Below, in pieces: positions 1 through 12,602 of a stretch of DNA of 64,000 nt. The DNA comes from Mesorhizobium sp. SOD10. GTDB taxonomy: Bacteria > Pseudomonadota > Alphaproteobacteria > Rhizobiales > Rhizobiaceae. Position 1 is the stretch's first letter, and each line of letters starts with the position of its first letter. Under the pieces are notes generated by a model. That model was not told where the DNA came from, did not search any database, and saw only the letters and a list, made by a program, of their open reading frames with translations. Location of the stretch: the NCBI GenBank assembly GCA_000824805.1, contig CCNA01000001.1, forward strand, positions 124,001-188,000. Reading direction: 5' to 3'. The translations under genes and the position numbers were made by a program.

Positions 1-1970
1 CCGCCGGTCAACAGCAGCTCGGTCTCGAAATAAAGCGTGCGCAGCAATTGCCCCTTCCAGCCGTTCCAAACACCCGGCCCGACGCCGCGGATGTCGCAGA
101 CGGTGAGGATCAAAAGCAGCTTCAGTCGCTCGACCGACTGCACGATCGAGGCGAAATCTTCGATTGTCTTGCGGTCGTTGAGGTCGCGCGTCTGCGCCGT
201 CATCGACATCACCAGGTGGTTCTCGACCAGCCAGGCCACGGTCTCTGTGTCGGCCGCCGACAGCCCCATATGCGGGCAGATGCGCCGGGCAATTCGGGCG
301 CCGGCCTCCGAATGGTCCTCAGGCCGGCCCTTGGCGATGTCGTGCAGCAGCACGGCGACATAGAGCGCCTCGCGGCTCTTCTTCAGTCCCGGCATCAGCG
401 AATGCGACAGCGGATGCACCTTGGCGCCGTCGCCGCGCTCGATCTCGGCCAGCACGCCGATGCAGCGGATCAGATGCTCGTCCACCGTATAGTGGTGGTA
501 CATCGAGAACTGCATCATGGCGACGATCTTGCCGAAGTCGGGGATCAGCTTGCCGAGAAGCCCGGCCTCGTTCATGCGCCGCAGGTTGAGCTCGGCGTTG
601 CGGTCCGAGGTCAATATGTCGAGGAACAGCCGGTTGGCTTCCTCGTCGCGCCGGAGCGACTTGTTGACCAGACCGAGCGAACGGGTGAGCAGCTTCAGCG
701 CATCGGGGTGGAACTCCAGCCCGTGCTTGTCGGCGAACCAGAACAGCCGCAAGAGATTGACCGGGTCGCGCTCGAACACGCTGTCGTCGGCGATGTTGAT
801 GCGGTGATTGTCGACGATGAAGTCGGAGGTGCCGGCAAGCTTGCGCTTGCGCCGCTGGAAGGTGAGAAAGATGCGGTTGAAGCCCGGCACATGCTTGGCC
901 TGCTCTTCCTCGAGCGCCGCGCAGAAGATGCGGGTGAGGTCGCCGACATCCTTGGCGACGAGGAAATAGTGCTTCATGAAGCGCTCGACGGCCGACAGGC
1001 CGGGATGCGTCGTGTAGCCCAGCCGCTCGGCGATCTCGCGCTGGATATCGAAATGCAGCCGCTCTTCCGCCTTGCCGGTGAGGAAATGCATGTGGCAGCG
1101 CACCGCCCAGAGAAAATCCTCGGCCTTCTGGAACTCGCGGTACTCGGCCTCGGTGAAGACGCCTTTCTCGACCAACTCCTCGCCGGTGCGCACGCGATAG
1201 AAATATTTGCCGATCCAGAACAGCGTCTGCAGGTCGCGCAACCCGCCCTTGCCGTCCTTGACGTTGGGCTCGACCAGGTATCGGCTTTCGCCGGCCTTGG
1301 CGTGGCGCTCGTCGCGCTCGGCAAGCTTGGCCTGGACATATTCCGGCCCGGTCGTGCGCACCACTTCATGGTCGAAGCGGGTGAGCAACTCGTCATAGAG
1401 CTTGCGTTCGCCCCACAGGAAGCGCGCTTCCAGGATCGATGTGCGGATGGTGATGTCGCTGCGCGAGAGTCTCAGGCACTCCTCGATGTTGCGGGTGGCA
1501 TGGCCGACCTTCAGCCCCATGTCCCACAGCATATAGAGCATGTATTCGACGATCTGCTCGCCCCACGGCGTCTGCTTGTAGGGCAAGAGGAAAAGCAGAT
1601 CGATGTCGGAGCCCGGCGCCAGCGTGCCGCGGCCATAGCCGCCGACGGCCACGACCGCCATGCGCTCGGCCGCGGACCGGTTCTTGACCCGGTAGACATG
1701 GGTGGCGGCGAAATCATAGAGCGCCCGGATCAGCTCATCCATCAGATGCGAGAGCCGCTCGGCGCAGGCATTGCCGCCGCCATCCTGCTTGAGCATGGCC
1801 TCGGCGATCCTGCGGCCCTCCGCCAGCCTGCTCTTGAGCAACTGGAGGACGGCGGTGCGAACCGCCGGGCTCGAACCGTCGCCGGCGCTCGCCGCCGTCA
1901 GCGCCGTCAGGTCGCGGCGCAAGGCATCGCCATCGATGATTTCGTCGAGTTTCAGGGAGATCTTTGCCAT
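1..1970 (-). CDS. glnD: GlnD, [protein-PII] uridylyltransferase / uridylyl-removing enzyme (3' end outside window)
   Basis: The cytoplasmic nitrogen sensor that uridylylates PII proteins when glutamine is low and removes UMP when it is high. The minus-strand frame is open from the ATG at 1970 to the window edge, giving about 656 residues of a family that is usually 900-950 long. The nucleotidyltransferase signature (GGYGRG, then [10 protein letters not shown]) lies near residues 110-130, and the HD phosphohydrolase core (LLHDIAKG followed by EDHSE) near 535-550. The C-terminal ACT domains lie beyond the edge. The start is followed by [10 protein letters not shown]. The plus-strand frame opposite this gene is a GC-rich shadow. 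Confidence 0.95.
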   Translation of the reverse strand, partial: MAKISLKLDEIIDGDALRRDLTALTAASAGDGSSPAVRTAVLQLLKSRLAEGRRIAEAMLKQDGGGNACAERLSHLMDELIRALYDFAATHVYRVKNRSAAERMAVVAVGGYGRGTLAPGSDIDLLFLLPYKQTPWGEQIVEYMLYMLWDMGLKVGHATRNIEECLRLSRSDITIRTSILEARFLWGERKLYDELLTRFDHEVVRTTGPEYVQAKLAERDERHAKAGESRYLVEPNVKDGKGGLRDLQTLFWIGKYFYRVRTGEELVEKGVFTEAEYREFQKAEDFLWAVRCHMHFLTGKAEERLHFDIQREIAERLGYTTHPGLSAVERFMKHYFLVAKDVGDLTRIFCAALEEEQAKHVPGFNRIFLTFQRRKRKLAGTSDFIVDNHRINIADDSVFERDPVNLLRLFWFADKHGLEFHPDALKLLTRSLGLVNKSLRRDEEANRLFLDILTSDRNAELNLRRMNEAGLLGKLIPDFGKIVAMMQFSMYHHYTVDEHLIRCIGVLAEIERGDGAKVHPLSHSLMPGLKKSREALYVAVLLHDIAKGRPEDHSEAGARIARRICPHMGLSAADTETVAWLVENHLVMSMTAQTRDLNDRKTIEDFASIVQSVERLKLLLILTVCDIRGVGPGVWNGWKGQLLRTLYFETELLLTG

Positions 1971-2097
1971 TCGGCGGCGTCTATAGCCTGTTTTCGCGGC
2001 GCTGTGTATGGGGGCCGGCGGCGCCGATTGTCATCGCGCAGCGAAGCCTCCGATTGACAATCGCACGGCCGATTTTCGCAAAAGGCGAAACCGGCCC

Positions 2098-2128
2098 TTG
2101 ACCTTCCAGTTACTGGAAGGACTACCTC
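2098..2128 (+). promoter_or_regulatory. CueR/MerR-type copper operator-promoter upstream of the copper ATPase
   Basis: A -35 hexamer TTGACC (2098-2103) is followed by a perfect 8-3-8 dyad, CCTTCCAG-TTA-CTGGAAGG (2102-2120), and a weak -10 (about TACCTC, 2123-2128) at the long 18-19 bp spacing typical of MerR-family promoters. The dyad closely matches the known CueR site of Cu(I) export genes. No merR/cueR gene is in the window, so the regulator must be encoded elsewhere. This places transcription start downstream of 2130 and rules out the longer reading frame that would begin at 2008. Confidence 0.8.
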
Positions 2129-2160
2129 CGCCTCAATTCGAAAATTCCGAGGCATTGCTG

Positions 2161-4665
<2,505 letters not shown>

Positions 4666-4707
4666 GCAAAGCCCCCAGATACGAACCTCAATCACAAGGA
4701 GACCTGA

Positions 4708-5097
4708 ATGACCCTGGCCAAGAAAATCGTGCTGCTTTTGATGGCGGCCGGAATGCTGCTTGCCGTCTTCCTCGAAAGCGTGCCGGCCTCGTCCGAGGAG
4801 ATGAAGCACGACATGTCCAAGATGGCGATGGGCGCCCAGAGCCCGGCCACTACGGGCTATGAGGCGGCGGTGAAGAAGATGCACAAGGACATGGCGATCA
4901 AATACACCGGCAATGCCGATGTCGACTTCGTCCGCGGCATGATCCCGCATCATCAGGGCGCCATCGACATGGCCAAGGTGGTGATCGCCAACGGCAAGGA
5001 CCCCGAAATCCGCAAGCTCGCCGAAGGCGTGGTCACCGCCCAGGAGGCCGAGATCAAGCAGATGAAAGACTGGCTCGCCAAGCATCCCGTGAACTAG
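4708..5097 (+). CDS. Exported DUF305 protein (probable copper-binding partner)
   Basis: A 129-residue protein beginning with a hydrophobic segment (about residues 5-26) that should act as a signal peptide or anchor. The methionine/histidine-rich mature part includes [10 protein letters not shown] and the DUF305 signature [14 protein letters not shown]. It lies 42 bp downstream of the copper ATPase gene and has an AAGGAG Shine-Dalgarno sequence, so it is probably co-transcribed from the same copper-responsive promoter. DUF305 proteins are often found in copper resistance loci. A periplasmic copper-buffering role is inference. Confidence 0.85.
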   Translation: MTLAKKIVLLLMAAGMLLAVFLESVPASSEEMKHDMSKMAMGAQSPATTGYEAAVKKMHKDMAIKYTGNADVDFVRGMIPHHQGAIDMAKVVIANGKDPEIRKLAEGVVTAQEAEIKQMKDWLAKHPVN

Positions 5098-5186
5098 CCA
5101 TTCCAGGAAATCCGGGGCAGCACGAGCTTCAGTCTGGATTTCCGGCCACGGCTGTGCTGCGATCCGTCCTCACGCGGAGAAAAGCC

Positions 5187-6032
5187 ATGCCCTCGTCGAT
5201 CAGAACTCTGAAGCTGCCGTCCGGCGAAGCCGTTCCGGTGCTGGGCCAAGGCACTTGGAAGCTGGGCGAGGACCGGCGCCGCCGCGCCGATGAGGTCGCG
5301 GCGCTGAAGCTCGGGCTCGATCTCGGCATCACGTTGATCGACACCGCCGAAATGTATGCCAGCGGGGGCGCCGAGGAAGTTGTGGCGGAAGCCATAGCCG
5401 GGCGGCGCGACGAGACCTTCCTGGTCTCCAAGGTGCTGCCCTCCAACGCCTCGCGCGCCGGCGTGAAACGCGCCTGTGAGGCCAGCCTGAAGCGGCTCGC
5501 CACCGACCGCATCGATCTCTATCTGCTGCACTGGCCGGGCAGCGTGCCGCTGTCCGAAACCGTTGAAGCCTTCGAGGCCCTGAAGGCCGAAGGCAAGGTC
5601 CGCCACTGGGGCGTCAGCAATTTTGACACGGATGAGATGGAGGACCTCGTCGGTCTGCCGTCCGGCGGCAATGTCCAGACCAATCAGGTGCTCTACAACC
5701 TTTCCCGGCGCGGCCCCGAATTCGATCTGGCCCCGTGGTGCGCGGAGCGCGGCATACCGCTGATGGCCTATTCGCCGGTGGAGCAGGGCGCGCTGGCGCG
5801 CAATGCCCGGCTGGAGGCCGTCGCTGCTCGCCACAACGCCACGGCCGCGCAGGTCGCGCTCGCCTGGGCGATGGCGCAGCCGGGCGTCATCGCCATTCCC
5901 AAAGCCGGCCGCCAGGAGCACGTCCGCCAGAACGCCGCCGCGCTCGACATCGCTCTGACGGCGGAAGATTTCGCCGATCTCGACCGCGCCTTCCCGCCGC
6001 CGACACGCAAGCGCGGATTGGAAATAATCTAG
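5187..6032 (+). CDS. Aldo/keto reductase
   Basis: A cytoplasmic NAD(P)H-dependent oxidoreductase of 281 residues with the (alpha/beta)8 AKR pattern. The catalytic tetrad is visible: Asp52 and Tyr57 in IDTAEMY, Lys82 in VSKVLP and His115 in LLHWPG. A C-terminal cofactor-binding segment (VIAIPKAG) is also present. The physiological substrate cannot be read from the sequence. The start ATG 5187 is preferred over 5154 because GGAG stands 7-8 nt before it. The stop overlaps the end of the convergent tetR by 4 bp. Confidence 0.9.
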   Translation: MPSSIRTLKLPSGEAVPVLGQGTWKLGEDRRRRADEVAALKLGLDLGITLIDTAEMYASGGAEEVVAEAIAGRRDETFLVSKVLPSNASRAGVKRACEASLKRLATDRIDLYLLHWPGSVPLSETVEAFEALKAEGKVRHWGVSNFDTDEMEDLVGLPSGGNVQTNQVLYNLSRRGPEFDLAPWCAERGIPLMAYSPVEQGALARNARLEAVAARHNATAAQVALAWAMAQPGVIAIPKAGRQEHVRQNAAALDIALTAEDFADLDRAFPPPTRKRGLEII

Positions 6033-6598
6033 CCGCTTACCGGCACGCCCACCCGCTTGCGGATCCTTCGCAAGGCGCGGGAAAACAGATCGGTATCATT
6101 GGCGGCGCGGGCAAGCGTGAGTGCGCCCTGTATAGCGGCGACGGCCTCCTCGGCGAGTGCGCTGGCTTCGCCCGGTGGATGCCCGGATCGCTCCAGCGTA
6201 TCGGCGAGATGCGTGACCCAGCGGCCGAAATAGCTTCTGATCTGGTCGGCGAAGAGGTCGCGCGATTCGTCCAGCGCGAAGGCGCCGATGAGGCAAACGC
6301 GCCGTCCCGAGCGGAAATAGCTGTCTGTCGCCGCGAGCATCTGCTCGATCCCGGCCAACGGATCGGCGCTGTCGCGCAACGGTGCGAAGACATTGTCCTC
6401 GAACCAGCCGTTGATGTGGGCAATGACGGCTCCCGCCATCTCTTCCTTGCCGCCGGGAAAGAAATGGTAGAGGCTTCCTTTGCCGAGCCCCGTCGCCTCG
6501 CCGATCAGGGACAAGCTGGCACCCTCATAGCCATGCTCGCGGAAAACCTCGGCAACGATCCCCAGCAACCGGTCGCGATCCGGAGCGATCCGTCGCAT
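6029..6598 (-). CDS. TetR/AcrR-family transcriptional regulator
   Basis: 189 residues. The N-terminal helix-turn-helix (about residues 10-55) reads [24 protein letters not shown], a typical TetR recognition region, followed by a ligand-binding C-terminal half resembling the LmrA/YxaF branch. It is transcribed in the same direction as, and just downstream of, the DUF1348 gene. That gene's promoter carries two perfect palindromes, which are natural candidate operators. Target assignment is inference from position. Confidence 0.88.
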   Translation of the reverse strand: MRRIAPDRDRLLGIVAEVFREHGYEGASLSLIGEATGLGKGSLYHFFPGGKEEMAGAVIAHINGWFEDNVFAPLRDSADPLAGIEQMLAATDSYFRSGRRVCLIGAFALDESRDLFADQIRSYFGRWVTHLADTLERSGHPPGEASALAEEAVAAIQGALTLARAANDTDLFSRALRRIRKRVGVPVSG

Positions 6599-6618
6599 GC
6601 TGGCTCAGCCTTCTTGTT

Positions 6619-6690
6619 TAATCATGATCTTTTCCGAACCGAAGGTCAGCGAAGCAAAAAACCGCTTCACACTTTTCGGGATCATGCTTT
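6619..6690. repeat. Dispersed rhizobial palindromic intergenic repeat
   Basis: The ends are complementary (ATCATGATCTTTTCCGAA on one side; TTCGGGATCATG on the other) around a GCGGTTTTTTGC-like centre. The pattern, a GCATGATCCCGAAAAGTG...GATCATG element, is familiar from intergenic regions of Mesorhizobium and related genera (recalled, not searched). It fills the gap between the tetR start and the DUF1348 stop and leaves no room for a separate promoter. Confidence 0.65.
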
Positions 6691-7153
6691 AGAGCCCGAG
6701 CTCCGAAAGACCGGGATGATCATCCGGCCGGCGGCCGAGCGGCCAATAATATTTGCGCTCGCTCTCGGCGATCGGCAGGTCGTTGATGCTCGCCACGCGC
6801 CGGCGCATCAGTCCGGCCTCGTCGAACTCCCAGTTCTCGTTGCCGTAGGAGCGGAACCAATGGCCGCTGTCGTCGCGCCATTCATAGGCAAAGCGCACCG
6901 CGATGCGGTTGTCGTTCCAGGTCCACACCTCCTTGATCAGGCGATAGTCCAGCTCGCGCGCCCATTTGCGCTTGAGAAAGCCGACGATCTCGCCGCGGCC
7001 TGAGATGAATTCGGCCCGGTTCCGCCAGATGCTGTCCTCGGTATAGGCAAGCGAAACCCGCTCCGGGTCGCGGCTGTTCCAGGCATCCTCTGCAAGGCGC
7101 GCCTTTTGCGCCGCCGTTTCGGCCGTGAAGGGCGGCAATGGCGGACGGCTCAT
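6689..7153 (-). CDS. DUF1348 / NTF2-like family protein
   Basis: A 154-residue cytoplasmic protein with the nuclear-transport-factor-2-like fold expected of DUF1348. Typical phrases are [43 protein letters not shown] and [23 protein letters not shown]. No enzyme activity is established for the family. Start ATG 7153 has an AGGAG Shine-Dalgarno sequence. The gene is followed by tetR in the same orientation and preceded by two palindromes, so it is probably the regulated gene of a small tetR operon. Confidence 0.85.
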   Translation of the reverse strand: MSRPPLPPFTAETAAQKARLAEDAWNSRDPERVSLAYTEDSIWRNRAEFISGRGEIVGFLKRKWARELDYRLIKEVWTWNDNRIAVRFAYEWRDDSGHWFRSYGNENWEFDEAGLMRRRVASINDLPIAESERKYYWPLGRRPDDHPGLSELGL

Positions 7154-7170
7154 GAGATCTCCTGTCGGTT

Positions 7171-7216
7171 TCGGTTATCGATAACCGACATTGTACCGAC
7201 TGGTACAATGAGTCAA
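7171..7216 (-). promoter_or_regulatory. Promoter with two perfect palindromes (probable TetR operators)
   Basis: Two adjacent perfect dyads lie upstream of the DUF1348 gene: TCGGTTATCGATAACCGA (18 bp, 7171-7188) and ATTGTACC-GACT-GGTACAAT (7190-7209). Read on the minus strand, TTGACT (7216-7211) and TACAAT (7195-7190) form a possible -35/-10 pair with a short 15-bp spacer inside the second dyad, so a bound repressor would block RNA polymerase. The TetR encoded just downstream is the likely ligand. Confidence 0.65.
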
Positions 7217-7230
7217 TGGTAGGTCCGATG

Positions 7231-9969
7231 CTACTGCTTAGTCGCCAACCCCTTCAGCCTGTACAGCGCTTCCAGCGCCTCCCTTGGCGTCATCTCGTCG
7301 GGATTGATGACGCCGAGCGCTTCGCCCAGCGCGTCGCTCTTGACCGGCTTCGGCGCTTCGCGCTTTACCGCCACCGAAAACAGCGGCAAATCATCGACCA
7401 GCCGGTTGGTCTTGCCCGAAACCTCGCCTTCCTCGAGCTGATGCAGCACCTCCTTGGCGCGGGCGACGACGGCTTCGGGCAGGCCGGCGAGCCGCGCCAC
7501 TTGCACGCCGTAGGACCGGTCGGCCGCACCCTTGCCGACCTCGTGCAGGAAGACGACGTCGCCTTCCCATTCCTTGACCCGCATGGTGACGTTGTGAAGC
7601 CGGGGGAGCTTGCCCGCCAATGCCGTCATCTCGTGGAAATGCGTGGCGAAGATTGCGCGGCAGCGGTTCTTCTCATGCAGATATTCCACTGCCGCCCAAG
7701 CGATCGACAACCCGTCGAAGGTCGCGGTGCCGCGGCCGATCTCGTCGAGAATGACCAGCGCCCGCTCGCCGGCCTGGTTGAGGATCACTGCGGTTTCGAC
7801 CATCTCGACCATGAAGGTCGAGCGTCCCCGTGCCAGGTCGTCCGAGGCGCCAACGCGCGAGAACAGTCGGTCGACGACGCCAATATGGGCGCTTTTAGCC
7901 GGCACGAAGGAGCCGGTCTGGGCAAGGATGGCGATCAGCGCGTTCTGCCTGAGGAAGGTCGACTTACCGCCCATATTGGGGCCGGTGAGCAGCCAGATCG
8001 CGCCGGCCTTGGCGCCGTCTTCCGGTGACAGGTCGCAATCATTGGCGACGAACGGCCCTTCGCCGGAACGCCTGAGCGCCTGTTCGACCACCGGGTGACG
8101 CCCGCCGGCAATGTCGAAGGCGAGGCTCGAATCCACCAGCGGCCGGCACCAGCCCTCGCTTTCGGACAAGAGCGCCAATGCCGCGGACACATCCAGCACC
8201 GCAAGCGCGTCGGCACCGGCGCGGATCCGTTCGGCCTCGCCCACCACTTCCGCCGTCAGCCGGTCGAAGGCGGCGAGCTCGATGCTGAGCGCCCGGTCGG
8301 CGGCATTGGCGATCTTCGATTCCAGTTCCGCCAGCTCCGTCGTGGTGAAGCGCATGGCGTTGGCCATGGTCTGGCGATGGATGAAGCGCGCCTTGGCGGC
8401 GTCGCTTCCGGTCATGATCGAGTGGTGGTTGGCGGTGACCTCGATGTAATAGCCGAGCACATTGTTGTGCCGGATCTTCAGTGAGCGGATGCCGGTCTCC
8501 TCGATCAGCGAGCGCTCCAGCCCGGCGATCACTTTTCGGGATTCGTCGCGCAGCGCCCGCATCTCGTCGAGCTCGGCATGATAGCCGGTGCGAACGAAGC
8601 CGCCGTCGCGCTTGATCAGCGGCAGTTCGTCGTCGAGCGCTTCGCTGAGATGGCGGGCCAGCGCCTCGGGCAAGGCGTTGATTGCGGCCAGTGCCGCGGC
8701 AAGTTCGGCGGGCAGGTTGGCCGCCGCGAACAATTCGGCGATCGCGCCCGCCGCCTCGAAGCCGGCGCGCAGCGCTCCAAGATCGCGCGGGCCGCCGCGG
8801 TTGAGCGCCAGCCTGGACAGCGCGCGCGGCATGTCGGCGACGCTTTTGAGGCTCGCCCGCAGACCCTGGCAAAGCCGCGTCTCGGAGCGGAAGAAGGAGA
8901 CCGAATCCAGTCGCGCCGCGATTGCCGCCGGATCGGTCAGCGGCGCCATCAGCCGGTCGGCGAGCAAGCGCGCGCCGCCGCCCGTCACCGTGCGGTCGAT
9001 CGCCTTGAACAGTGAGCCGTCGCGGCTGCCGGAGAGTGTCCGCAGCAGTTCCAGATTGGCGCGCGTCGCCGGATCGATGAACAGCGTTGAGCCCTGCTCC
9101 TCGCGCTCCGGCCGCGACATCGGTGGCCGCTCCGCCTTCTGTGTCTTTTCGACATAGGCGATGGCGCCCGAGATCGCCGACAGCTCGGCGCGCGAGAAGG
9201 TACCGAAACTGTCCGGCGTCGCGACCTCGAAGAAGCGCGCGATGCGTCCCGTGGCGGAAGCCGAATCGAACAACGACGGCGGCTGCGGATTGGCGACGCG
9301 GCCGAGAACGTCGAAGACCGGCCGCAAGTCCGGGTCGTGGAAAACCGGCTCGGCGACGATCAGCTCGCGCGGGTCGACGCGAAAGATATCGGCAAGCAGC
9401 CGCTCGGCGCTCGTTTCGGCAACGCGGAACGCGCCGGTCGAAATGTCGATCCAGGCCAGCGCAAAGCCGGCCTGGATGGCCGCGCCGGCGCCCTTCACCC
9501 GGCCGAGCGCCATCAGGAAGCTCGATTCCGAGGGCGCGAGCAGTTTGTCCTCGGTGATGGTGCCGGGCGTGACCAGCCGCACCACGTCGCGGCGCACCAC
9601 CGATTTGGAGCCGCGTTTCTTGGCTTCGGCCGGATCCTCGATCTGCTCGCAAACAGCGACGCGGAAGCCTTGCGCGATCAGCTTCTGCAGATAATCGTCC
9701 GCGGCGTGAACCGGCACGCCGCACATCGGGATGTCGTGGCCCTGATGCTTGCCGCGCCTGGTCAGAACGATGCCGAGGGCCTGGCTCGCCTTCTCCGCAT
9801 CGTCGAAGAACAGTTCGTAGAAATCGCCCATGCGGTAGAAGAGCAGCGAATCCGGGTTCGCCGCCTTGATCTCGATATATTGCTCCATCATCGGCGTGAC
9901 GCCGCCGGTGGCTGGCGCAGGTGTCGTCGTCTCCCGGGCGTCGGTGTCTGTCGGCATATGCATGTTCAT
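7231..9969 (-). CDS. mutS: MutS, DNA mismatch recognition ATPase
   Basis: The mismatch-repair sensor that starts post-replicative repair. It has 912 residues, normal for alphaproteobacterial MutS. The mismatch-binding Phe-X-Glu motif is F50-Y51-E52 in MGDFYELFF. The C-terminal ABC-type ATPase has Walker [10 protein letters not shown] (about residue 660), Walker [12 protein letters not shown] and the ATHFHEMT switch region. Several in-frame ATGs crowd the start (MNMHMP) and no clear Shine-Dalgarno sequence separates them, so the exact first residue is uncertain by up to four codons. Confidence 0.97.
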   Translation of the reverse strand: MNMHMPTDTDARETTTPAPATGGVTPMMEQYIEIKAANPDSLLFYRMGDFYELFFDDAEKASQALGIVLTRRGKHQGHDIPMCGVPVHAADDYLQKLIAQGFRVAVCEQIEDPAEAKKRGSKSVVRRDVVRLVTPGTITEDKLLAPSESSFLMALGRVKGAGAAIQAGFALAWIDISTGAFRVAETSAERLLADIFRVDPRELIVAEPVFHDPDLRPVFDVLGRVANPQPPSLFDSASATGRIARFFEVATPDSFGTFSRAELSAISGAIAYVEKTQKAERPPMSRPEREEQGSTLFIDPATRANLELLRTLSGSRDGSLFKAIDRTVTGGGARLLADRLMAPLTDPAAIAARLDSVSFFRSETRLCQGLRASLKSVADMPRALSRLALNRGGPRDLGALRAGFEAAGAIAELFAAANLPAELAAALAAINALPEALARHLSEALDDELPLIKRDGGFVRTGYHAELDEMRALRDESRKVIAGLERSLIEETGIRSLKIRHNNVLGYYIEVTANHHSIMTGSDAAKARFIHRQTMANAMRFTTTELAELESKIANAADRALSIELAAFDRLTAEVVGEAERIRAGADALAVLDVSAALALLSESEGWCRPLVDSSLAFDIAGGRHPVVEQALRRSGEGPFVANDCDLSPEDGAKAGAIWLLTGPNMGGKSTFLRQNALIAILAQTGSFVPAKSAHIGVVDRLFSRVGASDDLARGRSTFMVEMVETAVILNQAGERALVILDEIGRGTATFDGLSIAWAAVEYLHEKNRCRAIFATHFHEMTALAGKLPRLHNVTMRVKEWEGDVVFLHEVGKGAADRSYGVQVARLAGLPEAVVARAKEVLHQLEEGEVSGKTNRLVDDLPLFSVAVKREAPKPVKSDALGEALGVINPDEMTPREALEALYRLKGLATKQ

Positions 9970-10232
9970 GCCCGGACGCTAGCAGAAGTGGCAGCCCGGT
10001 TTAATGCGGATGGTGCGAAAAGCAGGGGAAAGCGGGCAATGGTGCGCGAGCAGGCCCGCGAGATTGCCCGGTCCAGGACGGCGGATCATCGTCACTGACG
10101 GCACTGACCATGTTGAAGCGGCTTTGCCGCGCTTGCCGGTTTACAGCCGTCGCCTGTGGCCTTAGTCCTGGAATTCCAAAGGAAAGCACCCGCCCCAAGC
10201 GGTGCCGCACAGGTGAGGAAACCAAAAGCATT

Positions 10233-12512
10233 ATGGCCAGGAAAACCGAAAGCAGCGGCCCCTCCGTCAGTCCCGAGGAGGCGCTGGAATTCCACGCCAT
10301 GGGACGGCCCGGCAAGCTGGAGATCGTTGCCACCAAGCCGATGGCGACGCAACGTGATCTGAGCCTCGCCTATTCGCCCGGCGTCGCCGTTCCTGTGCGC
10401 GCCATCGCCGAGGATCCGAGCCGTGCTTTCGACTATACGACGCGCGGCAACATGGTCGCCGTCATCTCCAACGGCACCGCCATTCTCGGCCTCGGCAATC
10501 TCGGCGCGCTGGCGTCCAAGCCGGTGATGGAGGGCAAGGCGGTGCTGTTCAAGCGCTTCGCCGATGTCGATTCCATCGACCTCGAAGTGGCGACCGAGGA
10601 CGCCGACGAGTTCATCAATTGCGTGCGCTTCCTCGGGCCCTCCTTCGGCGGCATCAATCTCGAGGACATCAAGGCGCCGGAATGCTTCATCATCGAGCAG
10701 CGGCTGCGCGAGCTGATGGACATTCCCGTCTTCCATGACGACCAGCACGGTACGGCGATCATCTCGGCCGCCGGGCTGATCAACGCGCTGGAGATCACCG
10801 GCCGCGACATGAAGACCACGAAGATGGTCTGCAACGGCGCGGGCGCCGCCGGCATCGCCTGCATCGAGTTGATGAAGGCGATGGGCTTTCCGCCCGAAAA
10901 CGTCATCCTGTGCGACACCAAGGGCGTGGTCTTCCAGGGCCGCACCGAAGGCATGAACCAGTGGAAGTCGGCACATGCGGTCAAGACCGATTTGCGCAGT
11001 CTCGCCGAAGCACTGGATGGCGCCGACGTCTTCCTCGGCCTTTCCGCCAAAGGCATGCTCACTCCCGCCATGGTGCAGTCCATGGCGAAGAATCCGATCA
11101 TCTTCGCCATGGCCAATCCCGATCCGGAGATCACGCCGGAGGAAGTGGCCGAGATCCGCACCGACGCCATCATGGCCACCGGCCGTTCGGACTATCCGAA
11201 CCAGGTCAACAACGTGCTTGGCTTCCCCTATATCTTCCGCGGCGCGCTGGATGTGCGCGCCACCACCATCAATGACGAGATGAAGATCGCCGCGGCACGC
11301 GCGCTGGCCGAGCTGGCGCGCCAGGACGTGCCGGACGATGTCGCCGCCGCCTATCAGGGCAACCGGCCGAAATTCGGCCCCAACTACATCATCCCGGTGC
11401 CGTTCGATCCGCGACTGATCTCGGCGATCCCGCTGGCGGTGGCGAAGGCGGCGATGGAATCCGGCGTTGCCCGCAAGCCGATCCTCGACCTCGACCGCTA
11501 CGCGCAGGAACTGTCCGCCCGCCGCGACCCGATCGCTTCCACCTTGCAGCGCATCTACGACCGCGTGCGTCGCCAGCCCAAGCGCATCGTCTTCGCCGAG
11601 GGCGAGGAGGAGCAGGTGATGCGCGCCGCCATCTCCTACGTGAACCAGAAGCTTGGCACCGCGATTCTGCTCGGCCGTGACGACGTCATCAAGGACAATG
11701 CCCGCAACGCCGGCATCGACTTGAACAAGCCAGGCCTCGAGATCATCAATGCCAGGCTGTCGCGCCGCAACGGCATCTACACCGACTATCTTTACGAGCG
11801 CATGCAGCGGAAGGGTTTTCTGTTCCGCGACTGTCAGCGCCTGATCAATAACGACCGCAACCACTTCGCCGCCTGCATGGTGGCGCTGGGCGATGCCGAC
11901 GGAATCGTCACCGGCGTCACCCGCAATTATTCTACCGCGCTCGACGACGTGCGCCGCGTCATCGACGCCAAGCCCGGCCACCGCGTCATCGGTGTGTCGA
12001 TCGTGCTCGCGCGCGGCAGGACGGTTCTCGTCGCCGACACCGCCGTGCACGATATGCCGAACGCCGAACAGATAGCCGACATCGCCGAGGAGGCCGCGGG
12101 CTTCGCCCGCCGCATGGGTTACGAGCCGAGGATCGCCATGCTTGCCTATTCCACCTTCGGCCATCCGCAGGGCGAGCGTTCCGAGCGGGTCCAGGAAGCG
12201 GTGCGCATCCTCGACAAGCGCCGCGTCGATTTTGAGTATGACGGCGAGATGGCGGCCGACGTGGCGCTGAATCCGCGCGCCATGGCGCAGTATCCGTTCA
12301 TCCGCCTGACCGGCCCCGCCAATGTGCTGATCATGCCGGCATTTCACTCGGCTTCGATCTCGACCAAGATGCTGCAGGAGCTCGGCGGCTCGACCGTCAT
12401 CGGCCCGCTGCTCGTCGGCCTCAACAAGCCGGTCCAGATCGTCTCGCTCAACGCCAAGGACTCGGATATCGTCAACATGGCGGCCATCGCGGCCTACACT
12501 GCTGGGAATTGA
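10233..12512 (+). CDS. tme: NADP-dependent malic enzyme with phosphotransacetylase-like C-terminal domain
   Basis: Decarboxylates malate to pyruvate, supplying pyruvate/acetyl-CoA and NADPH during growth on C4-dicarboxylates. It has 759 residues: a malic enzyme half (about 1-430, with the nucleotide-binding loop GAGAAGIACIEL near 202) and a phosphotransacetylase-like half (about 435-759), the chimeric MaeB architecture. ATG 10233 (MARKTESSG) is chosen over the upstream in-frame start because family members begin here. From memory, Sinorhizobium tme is likewise next to mutS, which favours the NADP enzyme (tme/maeB) over the NAD enzyme (dme); the sequence alone does not settle this. Confidence 0.9.
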   Translation: MARKTESSGPSVSPEEALEFHAMGRPGKLEIVATKPMATQRDLSLAYSPGVAVPVRAIAEDPSRAFDYTTRGNMVAVISNGTAILGLGNLGALASKPVMEGKAVLFKRFADVDSIDLEVATEDADEFINCVRFLGPSFGGINLEDIKAPECFIIEQRLRELMDIPVFHDDQHGTAIISAAGLINALEITGRDMKTTKMVCNGAGAAGIACIELMKAMGFPPENVILCDTKGVVFQGRTEGMNQWKSAHAVKTDLRSLAEALDGADVFLGLSAKGMLTPAMVQSMAKNPIIFAMANPDPEITPEEVAEIRTDAIMATGRSDYPNQVNNVLGFPYIFRGALDVRATTINDEMKIAAARALAELARQDVPDDVAAAYQGNRPKFGPNYIIPVPFDPRLISAIPLAVAKAAMESGVARKPILDLDRYAQELSARRDPIASTLQRIYDRVRRQPKRIVFAEGEEEQVMRAAISYVNQKLGTAILLGRDDVIKDNARNAGIDLNKPGLEIINARLSRRNGIYTDYLYERMQRKGFLFRDCQRLINNDRNHFAACMVALGDADGIVTGVTRNYSTALDDVRRVIDAKPGHRVIGVSIVLARGRTVLVADTAVHDMPNAEQIADIAEEAAGFARRMGYEPRIAMLAYSTFGHPQGERSERVQEAVRILDKRRVDFEYDGEMAADVALNPRAMAQYPFIRLTGPANVLIMPAFHSASISTKMLQELGGSTVIGPLLVGLNKPVQIVSLNAKDSDIVNMAAIAAYTAGN

Positions 12513-12554
12513 CGCACGTGCGGTGCGCCGGTTTCTTCACTTGAACCAATGCAA

Positions 12555-12581
12555 AAGGCCCGCGGCATCGCCGCGGGCCTT
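12555..12581. terminator. Bidirectional hairpin terminator between malic enzyme and porin genes
   Basis: A perfect 12-bp stem AAGGCCCGCGGC / GCCGCGGGCCTT with a 3-nt ATC loop sits between two convergent genes. A-rich sequence precedes it and T-rich sequence follows, as expected for a terminator working in both directions. Confidence 0.85.
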
Positions 12582-12602
12582 CTGCTTGATCGGCAGCTTC
12601 GA

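Noticed and set aside
48..2057. A 669-codon plus-strand frame covering the left end.
   Set aside because: It is the antisense shadow of glnD: the minus strand encodes clear nucleotidyltransferase and HD motifs, while the plus frame is Ala/Arg/Gly-rich with no family resemblance.
2008..2160. N-terminal 51-residue extension of the copper ATPase.
   Set aside because: The CueR-type promoter at 2098-2128 lies inside it, so it cannot be translated from the main transcript.
10092..12347. A 751-codon minus-strand frame opposite the malic enzyme.
   Set aside because: Codon-position mirror of a GC-rich gene; rich in His/Asp/Gly with no recognisable domain, while the opposite strand is an unmistakable malic enzyme.
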